From Vulcanisaeta distributa JCM 11216 (GTDB lineage: Archaea; Thermoproteota; Thermoprotei; Thermoproteales; Thermocladiaceae), in NCBI RefSeq assembly GCF_001315985.1, contig NZ_BBBI01000004.1, positions 1 through 64,000 of the forward strand: a stretch of 64,000 nt of DNA. Reading direction: 5' to 3'. Positions within the stretch are counted from its first letter, which is position 1. Each line of letters begins with the position of its first letter. The notes under the pieces were generated by a model. It was not told where the DNA came from. It saw only the letters and a list, made by a program, of their open reading frames with translations, and did no database searches. Shown here piece after piece: positions 19,933 through 29,223 of the stretch. The position numbers were made by a program, and so were the translations under genes.

Positions 19933-20848
19933 GTGTTGGGTAATCCATTAATCGTGGTGAGGTACTTAGTTGCATCATTTCCGTGGTCATCAGACGTGGG
20001 TGATGATATAGCGAGGACGTTAGGGCTAACCCACACCACGCTTGAGACTAAGCAATTCCCTGATGGTGAGTCATACGTTAGGTACCCCCCCATTGATGTG
20101 TCGACTTACGATGGCTTAATACTCGTCCAAAGGGCTTACCCCCCCGATCAAAACACTAGGCTTATTCAGGTAATGCTCGCAACGCATGCCGCGCGTGACT
20201 TAGGGGTCAAGCACATACACATTGTTCTTCCCTACCTACCCTACTCAAGGCAGGACAGGAGATTTAGGGATGGCGAGCCATAAGCTACAAACAATGCTTT
20301 CCCTGTTTTCATCCATTGGTGCATCATCAATAATTACCGTGGATGTTCACAAACCCGAGGCTTTCAGGATAGCCAATACACAATGCATTAACATAGAGCC
20401 TTTCGAGCTTTATGCGGGTAGGCTCGGGAAAATGAATAACGTGGTACTACTGAGCCCAGACTTCGGTTCACTATGGAGGGTTAGGAAGGTCAGTGAGTAT
20501 TTGGGGGGGGCTTCGTTTAGTTACCTTGAGAAGTTCCGCGATAGAGTCACGGGTGAGGTCGCCATGAAGCCCAAGGAACTTGATGTAGCTGGTAAGGAGG
20601 TTTTCATAATAGATGATATAATAGCGACTGGGGGCACGATAATAGAGGCCACGAAAATATTGAGGTCCTTAGGTGCTGTAAAGGTTCATGCGGTTGCAAC
20701 GCATTGCCTATTACTGAACATGGCAGACTCAAGAATGTTTGAGGCTGGGGTCTCCTCAATAACCTGCTCAAACACAATACTAACTAGGTACTCAGAGATT
20801 AATGTGAATAACCTAATAGTTAATGTGATTAGGGGATTATTAAAGTAG
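19933..20848 (+). CDS. prs: Ribose-phosphate pyrophosphokinase (PRPP synthetase), frameshifted
   Basis: Makes PRPP from ribose 5-phosphate and ATP for nucleotide and histidine synthesis. Visible: FPDGESYVRYPPIDVS, ILVQRAYPPDQ, LPYLPYSRQDRRFRDGEP (flexible loop), ITVDVHKPEAF, LSPDFGSLWRV, and the PRPP-binding VFIIDDIIATGGTIIEA. The frame breaks right after DGEP near 20280, and the rest (HKLQTMLSLFSSIGA) lies one base over. The size of the missing or extra segment there is uncertain. Corrected length is about 300 residues. Two C7 runs (20085, 20141) and one G8 (20503) add residues. The start is unclear between GTG 19933 and nearby GTGs at 19954-19957. Confidence 0.85.
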
Positions 20849-20880
20849 TGGTTTATTAATCGTATTGAGAAATACTGTAT

Positions 20881-22433
20881 GTGAGGACGCTGGGGGGGCA
20901 GGTATTGAGAGATTACTTGAGTAAGAAGGCGCTTGTGGTGGTTACTCATGGAATGTTGATAAGGCATCATCATTAATCGAGATACTGACATACTCATTAA
21001 TACCAATACCACTCATTACGTACTTACTCACTAAATCACTATTTTTATCATTAATTCTAATGCCAATACCGTTATTACCTACCTTACTCACATTAACCTG
21101 GGCAATTTACTCGGTGGATACGGTTAAGGAGAATATTGAGTGGGAATTACCATTCTTCGTGGTTTTACTCGACATAATTCACGATGTTGGTGGAGACATA
21201 ACACACGCATTTGAGATAAGTGCCAGGGTTGGGCTTCGGTGGATTGGTAGGGAGTGGTCGTTAATTAAGAGGTATTCGCTGACCACGAACTCGTTAACGA
21301 GAGCCATGCAATTAAGGGCTAGGCTACATCCGAGCATTGAGTTTCAGAGATTTATAAATGGTTACGTATCCGTGTGGGGGGGCTATAGCGGTGATGTGGG
21401 TAATTACGTGAGGAGTATTGAGAACACGTACCTTTCAATGCTAGGTAATAAATTATCCTCACTATCTAGGCAAATAATTGATGTGGTTGTGGCAATAGTA
21501 TCATCGCTAGTTATACTAATACTCTTTGTGATAATCACGACGATACTCGGCATGAGCTATGCAATACTATACATAATGCCGGCTGTGGCGCTATTATTAC
21601 CAGCCTTTATAATAAGAGTTCACCAATCAATACCGTACATAATACGCATCAATATCATGCACGATAAAAACACGTACATGGTATTGATCACCTCTACCAT
21701 GGTTGCTATCCTCCTCATAATTTACCTTGGGGGGGTTAAGGGTGTGATCTCGTTAGTATTACCACCACTTTTGCTATCCGTATTGGTGTCTCGTAAGATA
21801 AATGACATAAGGAACTCAATAATGGCACTACCCGACCTAACACGTGACATAGCAGAGATTGTTAAGGCAGGCGTAAGCATAGGTGCGGCCTTTGAGAGGG
21901 TTATTGATAATCCATACCCACGCCCATTAATTACATACCTACAAAGAATTAACCAACCTGGTAGTGCCGCTGAGGTTCGTGGTCCATGGTTAATAAAATT
22001 CGCAATTAGCATTCTGAGGGAGATATCAAGCCTTGGTTCTCCATCGAAGGCCCTCGATAGGCTTGTCGAGGTATTCCTCGAGTTGAAGACGATAATCACA
22101 GGCATTGGTTATGGCGCAAGATCATTACAGATACTTAATTACTCACTACCATTTATATTTGCCGGGATAACATACATAAGTAGGTTTGTGGTCTCAACAA
22201 TAAGTTCAATAATTAGTAATGCGCCTTATTCATTAGTTGGTTTATCAATGCCCAGCATCAATGCGGTGCTAATGCCTCTACTACTCACGGCATACATAAT
22301 AAGCCTATCCGTATCACTACTGGCATCACTACTTAGCAACCTAACCATAAACCCAACAATTAAGTATGCATTACCAATACCACTAACCCTGGCCCTAATG
22401 TTCATGGCCGTGGAAATACCCGTGTTGGCGTAA
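20881..22433 (+). CDS. TadC/GspF-like pilus assembly membrane protein, frameshifted near N-terminus
   Basis: Polytopic platform protein of archaeal type IV pilus or adhesion systems (T2SSF domains). From 21060 the frame is open for 457 residues with membrane spans around VVVAIVSSLVILILFVIITT, YAILYIMPAVALLLPAF and at the C-terminus, and two cytoplasmic F-domain regions (GDITHAFEISARVGLRWIG; LPDLTRDIAEIVKAGVSIG). Upstream text from a GTG at 20881 (VRTLGGQVLRDYLSKKALVV) joins in frame if one A is added near 20954 (THGNVDKASSLIEIL), adding about 60 residues with a span; this extension is inferred. Its ATPase partner is probably the gene at 25417-26748. Confidence 0.65.
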
Positions 22434-22465
22434 GACTTTAAAAGAACTGGGAATCAAGCGTAGTT

Positions 22466-22639
22466 GTGTACGTACCAAGGACCCTAGTAATTGGCAGGTG
22501 CTGGAGGTGCGGTAAGAAGTTATTTAAGTATGATGATTACTACGTATGCCCAAAGTGCCACGCTATATACTGCCCAACCTGCGCCAAGAAGACCTTCTAT
22601 AAGTGCCCAGCGGACGGAACACCACTAGAGGCTAAGTGA
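22466..22639 (+). CDS. Small double zinc-ribbon protein
   Basis: 57 residues from a GTG at 22466. Eight cysteines and one histidine in tight pairs: GRCWRCGKKLF, YVCPKCHAIYC, TCAKK and YKCPADG, consistent with two bound zinc ions in a RING- or rubredoxin-like arrangement. The stop is one base before the ATG of the next gene (22641), so the two are very likely one operon. No family name recognised; such proteins often bind RNA, DNA or partner proteins. Confidence 0.7.
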   Translation: MYVPRTLVIGRCWRCGKKLFKYDDYYVCPKCHAIYCPTCAKKTFYKCPADGTPLEAK

Positions 22640-22640
22640 C

Positions 22641-23096
22641 ATGGCCGTATTAACAGGCCTAATGTCCTTCACAAAGGGACACGACATCAGGGCACTAAGC
22701 ATTACCGGGCCTAGCGGTTTATTCGTATCCCAGGCAATAAATGGCGTATTACTTTCCGCGATCATCAGTGAGCATGACTACGTAAGGCTTGACGACGATA
22801 AATTCACGAAATTGCTTTTCGCATTCTCACCTATCATTAGTAAGGTAATCAAGTTAACAAACACAAATTACTACACATTCCTTGGTAGGTATACGTACAA
22901 TGGCGAGAGGTTCGTTTATGAGCCGTATGTTGACCTTATGAAGACCATTACAATAAGTATTACGAGGAAAAACGTGAGGATAGTGTATGGCGAGAATAAG
23001 GTACGTTTAAAGAGGACTAGGAAGGGCTACACACCAAGTAGTATGCTTGAGACGCTTGGTTACATAGTGAAGAGGTTACATGGCGGTAATGCTTAA
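22641..23096 (+). CDS. Conserved-looking hypothetical protein downstream of zinc ribbon
   Basis: 151 residues, intact. N-terminus MAVLTGLMSFTKGHDIRAL; mixed alpha/beta composition; Tyr-rich centre (NYYTFLGRYTYNGERFVYEP); a basic stretch near the C-terminus (ENKVRLKRTRKGY). No membrane segment or recognised motif. It follows the zinc ribbon gene by one base and precedes the adenosine-specific kinase by 24 bases. Function unknown. Confidence 0.55.
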   Translation: MAVLTGLMSFTKGHDIRALSITGPSGLFVSQAINGVLLSAIISEHDYVRLDDDKFTKLLFAFSPIISKVIKLTNTNYYTFLGRYTYNGERFVYEPYVDLMKTITISITRKNVRIVYGENKVRLKRTRKGYTPSSMLETLGYIVKRLHGGNA

Positions 23097-23120
23097 AGTA
23101 TTCCATAGTGATTAATCGTA

Positions 23121-23622
23121 ATGTCCCAGGGCATCAAGTTCGAGGTAATAGACGTACCAATACCCGAGGGTACAAACGTAATAATAGGCCACAGCCACTT
23201 CATAAAGACTCTTGAGGACATTTACGAAGCACTCGTAAACACGGTACCAAACATAAAGTTTGGCCTGGCCTTCTGCGAGGCGTCTGGCAAGAGGTTAGTT
23301 AGGCATGAGGGCACCGATGAGGAGTTAAGGAAATTAGCCATAGACCTTTGCAGAAAAATAGCTGCTGGTCACACTTTTGTGATTTATCTAAGGAATGCGT
23401 GGCCAATAAATGTGCTTAATGCCATTAAGCACGTGGTTGAGGTGGTGAATATATACGCAGCTACTGCGAATCCCCTCTCCGTTATCGTGGCCGAGATAGC
23501 CCCCTGAGAGGAGGGGGGGCGTGGTTGGTGTTGTTGATGGCCACTCGCCACTTGGTGTTGAGGGTGACGCCGACATTAAGGAACGTAGGGAGTTGGTTAG
23601 GAGGTTTGGCTATAAGCTTTAG
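23121..23622 (+). CDS. Adenosine-specific kinase (DUF355), frameshifted
   Basis: Small archaeal protein of the family described as adenosine-specific kinase. Landmarks: [66 protein letters not shown], and, after the break, [19 protein letters not shown]. The break is a C5 run at 23500-23504; as C4 it reads [17 protein letters not shown], with the G7 run at 23512 adding one Gly. Corrected length is about 166 residues, as expected. Its 3' end overlaps the convergent gene by 26 bases. Confidence 0.8.
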
Positions 23623-24079
23623 GGCATTTGGACTTCGCAATATTAATTACTGAGACCAACTTCTCCCTAAAACCCTCCAACTCTCTCATTAATTCATTAA
23701 TTGCCTGCTCAACCAAGGCACTTGGGGCTGCGTCTGAGGGTAGGGACTTGGCAATGTTGTCTAGGAATTCCCTGATGTCGGGTGGTAGCACTGGGTAAGC
23801 GCTTATTAATTGTCTGGCGATTGTGTCATACCCCCCCTGGATCCTCATTAATTCCCTAATGAAGTACCTTATCCTACTCTCCGTGTTGTAGTAATCATCC
23901 AGCAGGTTCACTAGGAAGTCTATGTCAAGGTTTACGGAGCACTCCCTGTAATTTAAGTCTATGAACCTCAATAGCGTAACTATGTACTTGATGCCACGTT
24001 CACCGACCGCGTGCCTAAACCAACCCTTACTGATTAGTTGAGCCACGTAATCCCTAGCCTCAATAACCTCATCAACCAC
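23597..24079 (-). CDS. Hypothetical helical protein
   Basis: 160 residues, mostly alpha-helical by composition ([40 protein letters not shown]), soluble, with two cysteines. A seven-C run at about 23831 gives IQGGYD. No family recognised. It lies directly downstream of the membrane protein gene on the same strand (31 bases), so the two may be cotranscribed. Confidence 0.5.
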   Translation of the reverse strand: MVDEVIEARDYVAQLISKGWFRHAVGERGIKYIVTLLRFIDLNYRECSVNLDIDFLVNLLDDYYNTESRIRYFIRELMRIQGGYDTIARQLISAYPVLPPDIREFLDNIAKSLPSDAAPSALVEQAINELMRELEGFREKLVSVINIAKSKCPKAYSQTS

Positions 24080-24110
24080 GCCAGTACTTGGTTAATACCC
24101 AGTTAAATTC

Positions 24111-24770
24111 TTATCCATGACTAAGCAACTCGGAAAGAGCCATGTGCGTACTCTGCGTAAGTGCATAGTCAAGGAAGTCCCTAATACCGTCAGGATAGCC
24201 CTCACTCCTTACGCCCTGGCACATGCCGATAATTAACATAATAATTACCGTGGTAAGTAATATGGATATTACGTTGCCAAGAAGACCAAAGGCAACATTG
24301 TTCCTATTCTCGAAGTCATCAATATAGGTCTTAACATCGTTATAAACGGCTGCGTAAACGCTATGATCAACCCTAACGGGCTTCAGGAAACTGGGCCTAG
24401 TCTTCCTCTCCTCATGGCCATAAATTAACTTAATTGTGTAGGTCTCGGAGACAATACCAGCGGCGTCAATGGCATCATCACCATCACCCTGAGAGGCAAA
24501 GAGAACCTCAAAGACATCCTTCATGAAGTCGGCATTGAATATCCTCGATAGGGAAATAACTAGGGAAAGCCTGGAACCCTTACCTTCTCTCATGAGCGAG
24601 GTCATGCCATAAATAACGAAGGACGCAACAGCGTAACTAATCCTAATAACCTCCTTAATAATTTCACCATCAGCATCACCAACCAATGACCTAATGAACT
24701 CATCAACAACGGAACTACCCATCAGGCAGATTATCGAGAACAGAAAAATAAACCTACCGCCCATATTCAA
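24111..24770 (-). CDS. Hypothetical membrane protein
   Basis: Up to 219 residues, intact. Hydrophobic segments at the N-terminus (IFLFSIICLMGS), near residue 45 (AVASFVIYGMTSL) and a clear span near residues 165-187 (FGLLGNVISILLTTVIIMLI). Between them is an acidic soluble part (ASQGDGDDAIDAAGIV). The start could be ATG 24770 or a later Met (about 24722). The upstream start lies only about 38 bases from the divergent SRP RNA 5' end, so the two promoters must overlap. No family recognised. Confidence 0.5.
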   Translation of the reverse strand: MNMGGRFIFLFSIICLMGSSVVDEFIRSLVGDADGEIIKEVIRISYAVASFVIYGMTSLMREGKGSRLSLVISLSRIFNADFMKDVFEVLFASQGDGDDAIDAAGIVSETYTIKLIYGHEERKTRPSFLKPVRVDHSVYAAVYNDVKTYIDDFENRNNVAFGLLGNVISILLTTVIIMLIIGMCQGVRSEGYPDGIRDFLDYALTQSTHMALSELLSHG

Positions 24771-24772
24771 TG

Positions 24773-24787
24773 AAAAAATTTATTTTT
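24773..24787 (+). promoter_or_regulatory. Probable TATA element for the SRP RNA gene
   Basis: AAAAAATTTATTTTT is centred about 28 bases upstream of the first paired base of the SRP RNA (24809). No protein gene starts on the plus strand there. Confidence 0.45.
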
Positions 24788-24808
24788 CCATAAGCAAAAA
24801 CCTAAACA

Positions 24809-25140
24809 GGGACCGGGCCTGGAGGGTCTACCCAACCCTCCCCCCCTGGGCAAAACCCAGGCCGATGGGTTCGGAGGCCGAAACCCATGTAATGCCTTAC
24901 GTGACAAACCAGGGACCACCGGTACCTCAATGATAACCGGTCCCCCCCTGGGGCGTCCACGCCGTAGCCGGTCAACCGTAGGGTTGGCCGGTTACGGATC
25001 CCGACGAACCGGGTTAGGCCCGGGAGGGAGCGGCCCTAAGTCGGGGGGGTGGGCGCGTTCAGGGGGGTTACCGGTTGGAGAACGGGCCGGTGAAATCCCT
25101 GGTTTGTCACGTAAGGCATTACATGGGGGGGTTGGGTCCC
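24809..25140 (+). ncRNA. Archaeal signal recognition particle RNA (7S/SRP RNA)
   Basis: GC-rich block in an AT-rich setting. The SRP helix 8 signature is present around 25005-25035: GGTTAGGCCCGGGAGGGAGC, the archaeal form of the SRP54-binding GGTCAGG/GGAAGCAGC loops, closed by CCGAC...GTCGG. A perfect 30-base-pair helix 5 is formed by 24886-24915 and 25096-25125. The ends pair as GGGACC (24809-24814) with GGTCCC (25135-25140). A 5' hairpin CCTGGG-CAAAA-CCCAGG is also visible. Total about 330 nt, a little long for archaea; several runs of six or seven G/C (24839, 24943, 25041, 25061, 25125) lengthen loops or unbalance stems and explain the excess. T-rich GTCTTTATTT follows, a plausible terminator. 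Confidence 0.92.
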
Positions 25141-25416
25141 GTCTTTATTTAATTCGTGTTCTTAATTATCATTGTTTCGCACGCATTTTGTTCATATATT
25201 ATCGCCATTACCGTCTACATTTAACTGGAATGCATGCTTACTAATAATGTGTATACTTTAGTCTCAGTGTTGTTCGGGTTTAATGAGGGCCTGTGGTTAG
25301 GATTAACTATTCTGCATGAGATGGCTTGTTTCCTTGTTGGTAATTCATGTTCCTGGGGTTAGTTATACGCAGTGGTGATTGACGTATTTGTGAATTATTG
25401 AATAATTGGTTTGTAC

Positions 25417-26748
25417 TTAATTATTTATTGTGGTTATTTCCTCAATTTCATATTCATAACTTGCATTACTGTTCTTAAGCATGCTTTCCCTCCTTATCAA
25501 TTCTTTGTTGATGTCTATTCCATAGGCCTTCTCCAGTATTCTTAATCTAATACTCTTCTTTATGTCGACATCGCCAGAATTCGTCAGTATGCTCTGGAAC
25601 TCTATTGAGCCATTGTTAATTATAGGCTCCACAATATTACTAACTATTCTCTTGCCATTTCTTATTGTTGTGAAGACGACACTTGATAATAGTTGTAGGT
25701 TGCCAATATTTACGTTCAAAGGTGGGTTAGTTAATCTTATCAGTAGTTCTTCGGGTGTTGATGCGTGGAATGTGGTTAACATGCCGTGACCAAGGGCCGA
25801 TGCTTGGAAAAGTGCGTGAACTTCTTCACCTCTGACTTCACCAACAATTATGTAATCTGGTCGGTATCTCACTGCTAACTTAACTAAGTCGAACATGTTT
25901 ATTCTTGATCGCTCATCCTCGTTTTCCCTAGTAAACATTCTAACCCAGTGCGGGTGCGGTAGGCGTATTTCCGGCGTGTCCTCTATCGTTACAATCTTCG
26001 AGTAAATAGGTAGCTTACTGGCTATTGCACTCAGTAGTGTTGTTTTTCCGCTGCTCATTGGGCCACTAATCATTATGAAGCCCTTAAGTTCAGTGATTAA
26101 CCATAGGTAAGCAGCCGCGCTGGGCTTGAGTGTACCCTTTAGTATCAGTTCCTCAAGGGTTAGGGATTGCGGTGGGAATTTCCTTATACTGAAGGTTGGT
26201 CCTATGGTTATCTCACCAATTGTTCCAGTAAATCTATGGCCCTCAGGGAGTATGGTCTCTAAGTACGGCTTTAATAATGAGACGGATCTAGGCAACCCCC
26301 TCTTGCTAATGCTCATTATGAAGTCCCTGGCCTCAACTTCAGAGTTAAACCTGATATTCGTCACAAGCCTAATTCCTGGTAAATCCCTATGTACCACAGT
26401 TATTGGGTATGACCAATTATTAAGTTCGACTTCCTCAATGTTAGGGTCGAAAAGGGGCACCGTTATTGGTCCATACCCCCCCCTCAAATCCCTCAATAGA
26501 TAGTAGATTATCGGCTCCATCAATTGTTTACTACCTAAGTTCCTTAATGTCTCGTTCATGGCATCGAATATCGTTAGACTTCGCTGTCTCATGGCGTCAA
26601 TGACCTTGCCCTTCAAATCTACGCACTGCGTATCGCATTTAGGCTCCTTAACTATGTAGTAGTATGTGTCTTCCCTGGTGACTATGGAGACGGGTATTCT
26701 AAATGTAAATCCATCTATATCGACATTAACCACGTAATTACTCATCAA
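25417..26748 (-). CDS. Type II/IV secretion or pilus assembly ATPase (TadA/VirB11-like)
   Basis: 443 residues, intact. Hexameric ATPase powering archaeal pilus assembly. Order of motifs: N-terminal domain with DLRGGYGPI, LNNWSYPITV, GTIGEITIGPTFSIRKFPP, Walker A ISGPMSSGKTTLL, Asp box IVTIEDTPEIRLPH, Walker B-like YRPDYIIVGEVRGEE, His box GHGMLTTFHA, and LLSSVVFTTIRNGKR. An eight-C run at about 26476 gives RGGYGPI where RGYGPI is usual. It is followed on the same strand by nothing for 640 bases, but preceded by two pilin-like genes, so it probably serves them. Confidence 0.88.
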   Translation of the reverse strand: MMSNYVVNVDIDGFTFRIPVSIVTREDTYYYIVKEPKCDTQCVDLKGKVIDAMRQRSLTIFDAMNETLRNLGSKQLMEPIIYYLLRDLRGGYGPITVPLFDPNIEEVELNNWSYPITVVHRDLPGIRLVTNIRFNSEVEARDFIMSISKRGLPRSVSLLKPYLETILPEGHRFTGTIGEITIGPTFSIRKFPPQSLTLEELILKGTLKPSAAAYLWLITELKGFIMISGPMSSGKTTLLSAIASKLPIYSKIVTIEDTPEIRLPHPHWVRMFTRENEDERSRINMFDLVKLAVRYRPDYIIVGEVRGEEVHALFQASALGHGMLTTFHASTPEELLIRLTNPPLNVNIGNLQLLSSVVFTTIRNGKRIVSNIVEPIINNGSIEFQSILTNSGDVDIKKSIRLRILEKAYGIDINKELIRRESMLKNSNASYEYEIEEITTINN

Positions 26749-26820
26749 CTATTGATTCCCAAATAAAGATATAAGCCACTAACGTAATTTTAATGGAGAT
26801 TTAATGAGATAGTTAGGACT

Positions 26821-27276
26821 TCACTGGGAAATCGCTATGCTCTCTGCAGCAACTGTTTGCCCGTTTCCCGTTTGCCCCCCCTCAATGACAACTATGTACT
26901 TATTGCCCGTTATGAACTGTGTCGATGATGTACCAACAATGCTTGTCGACTGACCTGGATTCAATGATGTATTTAATGGCTGCGACACTATGGGTGTCTG
27001 TGAATCCTGTGGGTATATGTTTATTGAGGTTAAAGTTATTGGTGTTGTACCTATGTTTTCCACGGTTATTGAGTATACATTACCTGCCAGTTGTGGGTTG
27101 ACTATGCTTATTTGCGCCTGTGTTGTTAGTACCGAGGTTCTTGATTGGAAGTAATTATACAGCATTATCGCGGCCACTATTACGAAGACTATCATGAGTA
27201 TCGTATATATCGGCCCACTTAAGTCCCCCCCTCTTTTTTGTCTGTTTATTTTTCTTGTATTACTTCCGTAATACAT
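26821..27276 (-). CDS. Archaeal type IV pilin-like protein
   Basis: 151 residues with a class III signal peptide: RKINRQKRGGDLSGPIYTIL, a basic stretch ending in Gly, then an uninterrupted hydrophobic helix (YTILMIVFVIVAAIMLYNYF). Prepilin peptidase would cut after the Gly. The seven-C run at about 27228 accounts for the doubled Gly. The rest is a beta-rich, Thr/Ser/Asn-rich surface domain (ITVENIGTTPITLTSINIYP) like archaellin or adhesion pilins. It overlaps the next pilin gene by one base. Confidence 0.75.
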   Translation of the reverse strand: MYYGSNTRKINRQKRGGDLSGPIYTILMIVFVIVAAIMLYNYFQSRTSVLTTQAQISIVNPQLAGNVYSITVENIGTTPITLTSINIYPQDSQTPIVSQPLNTSLNPGQSTSIVGTSSTQFITGNKYIVVIEGGQTGNGQTVAAESIAISQ

Positions 27277-27758
27277 CAGTAGGTTAGTCTCAAGTTGATA
27301 TTTAAGTCACTAATGGTTAAAAGTTCATGAAATGATGTACTGCGTAGTGTTTGTTTCGTATACCATGCATATTGTGGTATTTGCAATGCAGAATAAGGCA
27401 CTAACCTGCATTGCTGGTAGGGTATCTGTCTATTAATTATTATGTAGTTTTCTGGGGGGGCCAGGTATGTATTATTCATTTTTACTTCTATGGTGTTGCC
27501 CTGACAGTTCATGTATACGTCCCTCAGGTTTATTGATGTATGCCCATTGTTATAAATCACCAGGTATAACTGGTTGATCGACCCGTTGGTTACGATCACG
27601 GCATCCGGTATGTAAACGCTTGTGCCTGCCATTTGATTTATGGAATTCATTAATGATAAGGCCAACCCCATGTGGCCGAGTACGATGAATAAGGCGTAGC
27701 CTAGGTATATCGAGCCAATCAGTAGCATTGCCTCGGCTATTAACCTATCCAGCGCCAT
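27276..27758 (-). CDS. Second pilin-like or minor pilus protein
   Basis: 160 residues, with one N-terminal hydrophobic helix (AEAMLLIGSIYLGYALFIVLG) and a beta-rich domain (DAVIVTNGSINQLYLVIYNN, INLRDVYMNCQGNTIEV). This arrangement is that of FlaG/FlaF-type or minor pilin proteins that lack a clear processing site. Two Cys in the outer domain could pair. First gene of a minus-strand run (27758 to 25417) with the pilin and the ATPase. A seven-G run at about 27456 gives APPEN. Confidence 0.6.
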   Translation of the reverse strand: MALDRLIAEAMLLIGSIYLGYALFIVLGHMGLALSLMNSINQMAGTSVYIPDAVIVTNGSINQLYLVIYNNGHTSINLRDVYMNCQGNTIEVKMNNTYLAPPENYIIINRQIPYQQCRLVPYSALQIPQYAWYTKQTLRSTSFHELLTISDLNINLRLTY

Positions 27759-27845
27759 CCTAGTTATTAATACTCAACCCGCTTAATAAGGGGGGGCTAC
27801 AGTAATTATTCCTCGTTATTCGTCTATTACTTGCGTGGTGTAAAT

Positions 27846-27858
27846 CTTTTTTAAATGG
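27846..27858 (+). promoter_or_regulatory. TATA box of the S5-L30-L15 ribosomal cluster
   Basis: CTTTTTTAAATGG lies 20-32 bases upstream of the S5 start codon at 27878, the leaderless spacing seen repeatedly in this window. Confidence 0.6.
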
Positions 27859-27877
27859 TTTAGTTACGCCTTGACCG

Positions 27878-28493
27878 ATGAGTACTGAGTCTGTTGCTGA
27901 GGCTTGGCAGCCTAGGACGTGGTTGGTAGGTTGGTTAAGGAGGGTAAGGTTAAGTCTATTGACGATTTATTTAGGCTTAATCTACCCATTAAGGAGCCTG
28001 AGATCATCGACTTCTTCCTACCCAATCTTAAGCATGAGGTTGTTAGTATAAACATTGTGCAGAGGCAGACTGACGCTGGTGAGGTTAGTCAGTTCCAGGT
28101 GGCTGTGGTCATCGGCAATGAGGATGGTTATGTGGGTGTTGGCATGGGTAAGGGTAGGCAGGTTAATCAGGCCATTGAGAAGGCTATCAGGGAGGCTAAG
28201 TTGAACATAATACCCGTTAGGAGGGGGGGTTGTGGTTCATGGCACTGCTCATGTGATGAGCCGCATAGTGTTCCGTTTAAGGTTGTTGGCAAGAGCGGTA
28301 GTGTTAGGGTCATACTCATACCAGCGCCTAAGGGTGTTGGGCTTGTGGCTGCCGACGCCGCTAAGGTGGTTCTCAGGCTTGCGGGTGTTAAGGATGTTTG
28401 GTCATACACATGGGGGGCGAGACGAGGACGACGCATAACCTGGTTAAGGCCACGTATGACGCGTTAAGGAAGACGTACGCCTTCTCCATCTAG
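27878..28493 (+). CDS. rps5: Ribosomal protein S5, frameshifted
   Basis: Small-subunit protein of the decoding centre. ATG at 27878 gives STESVAEAWQPRT; one G is missing near 27916 and the rest reads VVGRLVKEGKVKSIDDLF, then PVRRGGCGSWHCSCDEPHS, VPFKVVGKSGSVRV, IPAPKGVGLVAADAAK. The C-terminus is in a third frame: the G6 run at 28412-28417 read as G4 gives TWGETRTTHNLVKATYDALR to the stop at 28491-28493, as in other archaeal S5. The family text RRGCGSW carries an extra Gly from the G7 run at 28224. Length about 204 residues. Confidence 0.93.
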
Positions 28494-28497
28494 TCCC

Positions 28498-29104
28498 GTG
28501 AGGCTAAAGCTTAATAAATCATTGGTTTATTGGGCACTGACTATGCAGGTTCAGGAGGGTGCACAGGCCGTTGAGGAGGTACCTTACACGCGGATTGCCG
28601 TAATTAGGCTTAAGGGTTTGGCGGATACATCACCCGATGTTGAGAGAGCGCTGGATCTCCTTAGGTTGAGGAGGAGGTATACATGCATCGTCATTGATGA
28701 GAGGCCATCGTACATGGGAATGCTTAATGTCGTTAAGGACTGGGTCACCTGGGGCGAGATAGATGCTGATACCCTGGCCGAATTATTAAGGAGGAGGGGG
28801 GGTAGGCTCGTTGCTATAAGCCATTAACTGACGATTGGGTTAAGAGGTATGGTTGGTCAAGTATTGAGGAGTTTGCGTTGGCATACGTAATGGGTGAGGT
28901 TAATCAACTTGCCTGTCCTGAGAATAAGCCGTGGCCGAGGTCAGGCAATAAGGTGCTCTGCATACCCGGCCTAAAGCCCTTCTTTAGGCTCCATCCCCCC
29001 CCATCAGGCGGCCTTAGGAGCATTAAGAGGGGGGGTTTAATGAAGGTGGAGACTTGGGCTATAGGGGCATTGCCATTAATGAGTTAATACTTAAGATGCT
29101 ATAA
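28498..29104 (+). CDS. rpl30: Ribosomal protein L30, frameshifted
   Basis: Begins with GTG at 28498 and reads RLKLNKSLVYWALTMQVQEG, then TRIAVIRLKGLADTSPDVE, LLRLRRRYTCIVID. One A is missing near 28817 (GTTGCTAATAAGCC), after which PLTDDWVKRYGWSSIEEFA, LKPFFRLHPP, SGGLRSIKRGFNE and GYRGIAINELILKML follow. The last change is the G7 run at about 29029, read as G5. LLRRRGGRLV and HPPPSGG each carry one residue too many at G7 and C8 runs. About 200 residues corrected. Four bases after S5 and in the usual archaeal order. Confidence 0.9.
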
Positions 29105-29223
29105 GCAACAAGAAAAATAATAGTAATGATGCATCACCTCAGGTTTGCATGAATTCTCCATCCTTTGGTTCATGGAGGGAAGGTCATAAAATTTATTAAG
29201 GGTTTCAATAGTCAGTCGTAGTC

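Noticed and set aside
20892-26484. Phase-variable G/C runs in the pilus genes
   Set aside because: G7/C7 runs do occur in the TadC, pilin and ATPase genes, but they are just as frequent in ribosomal and replication genes, so they are not specific to surface structures.
29156-29177. Hairpin CTCCAT...ATGGAG upstream of L15
   Set aside because: Only six paired bases with a ten-base loop and no conserved context; too weak to call an attenuator or RNA gene.
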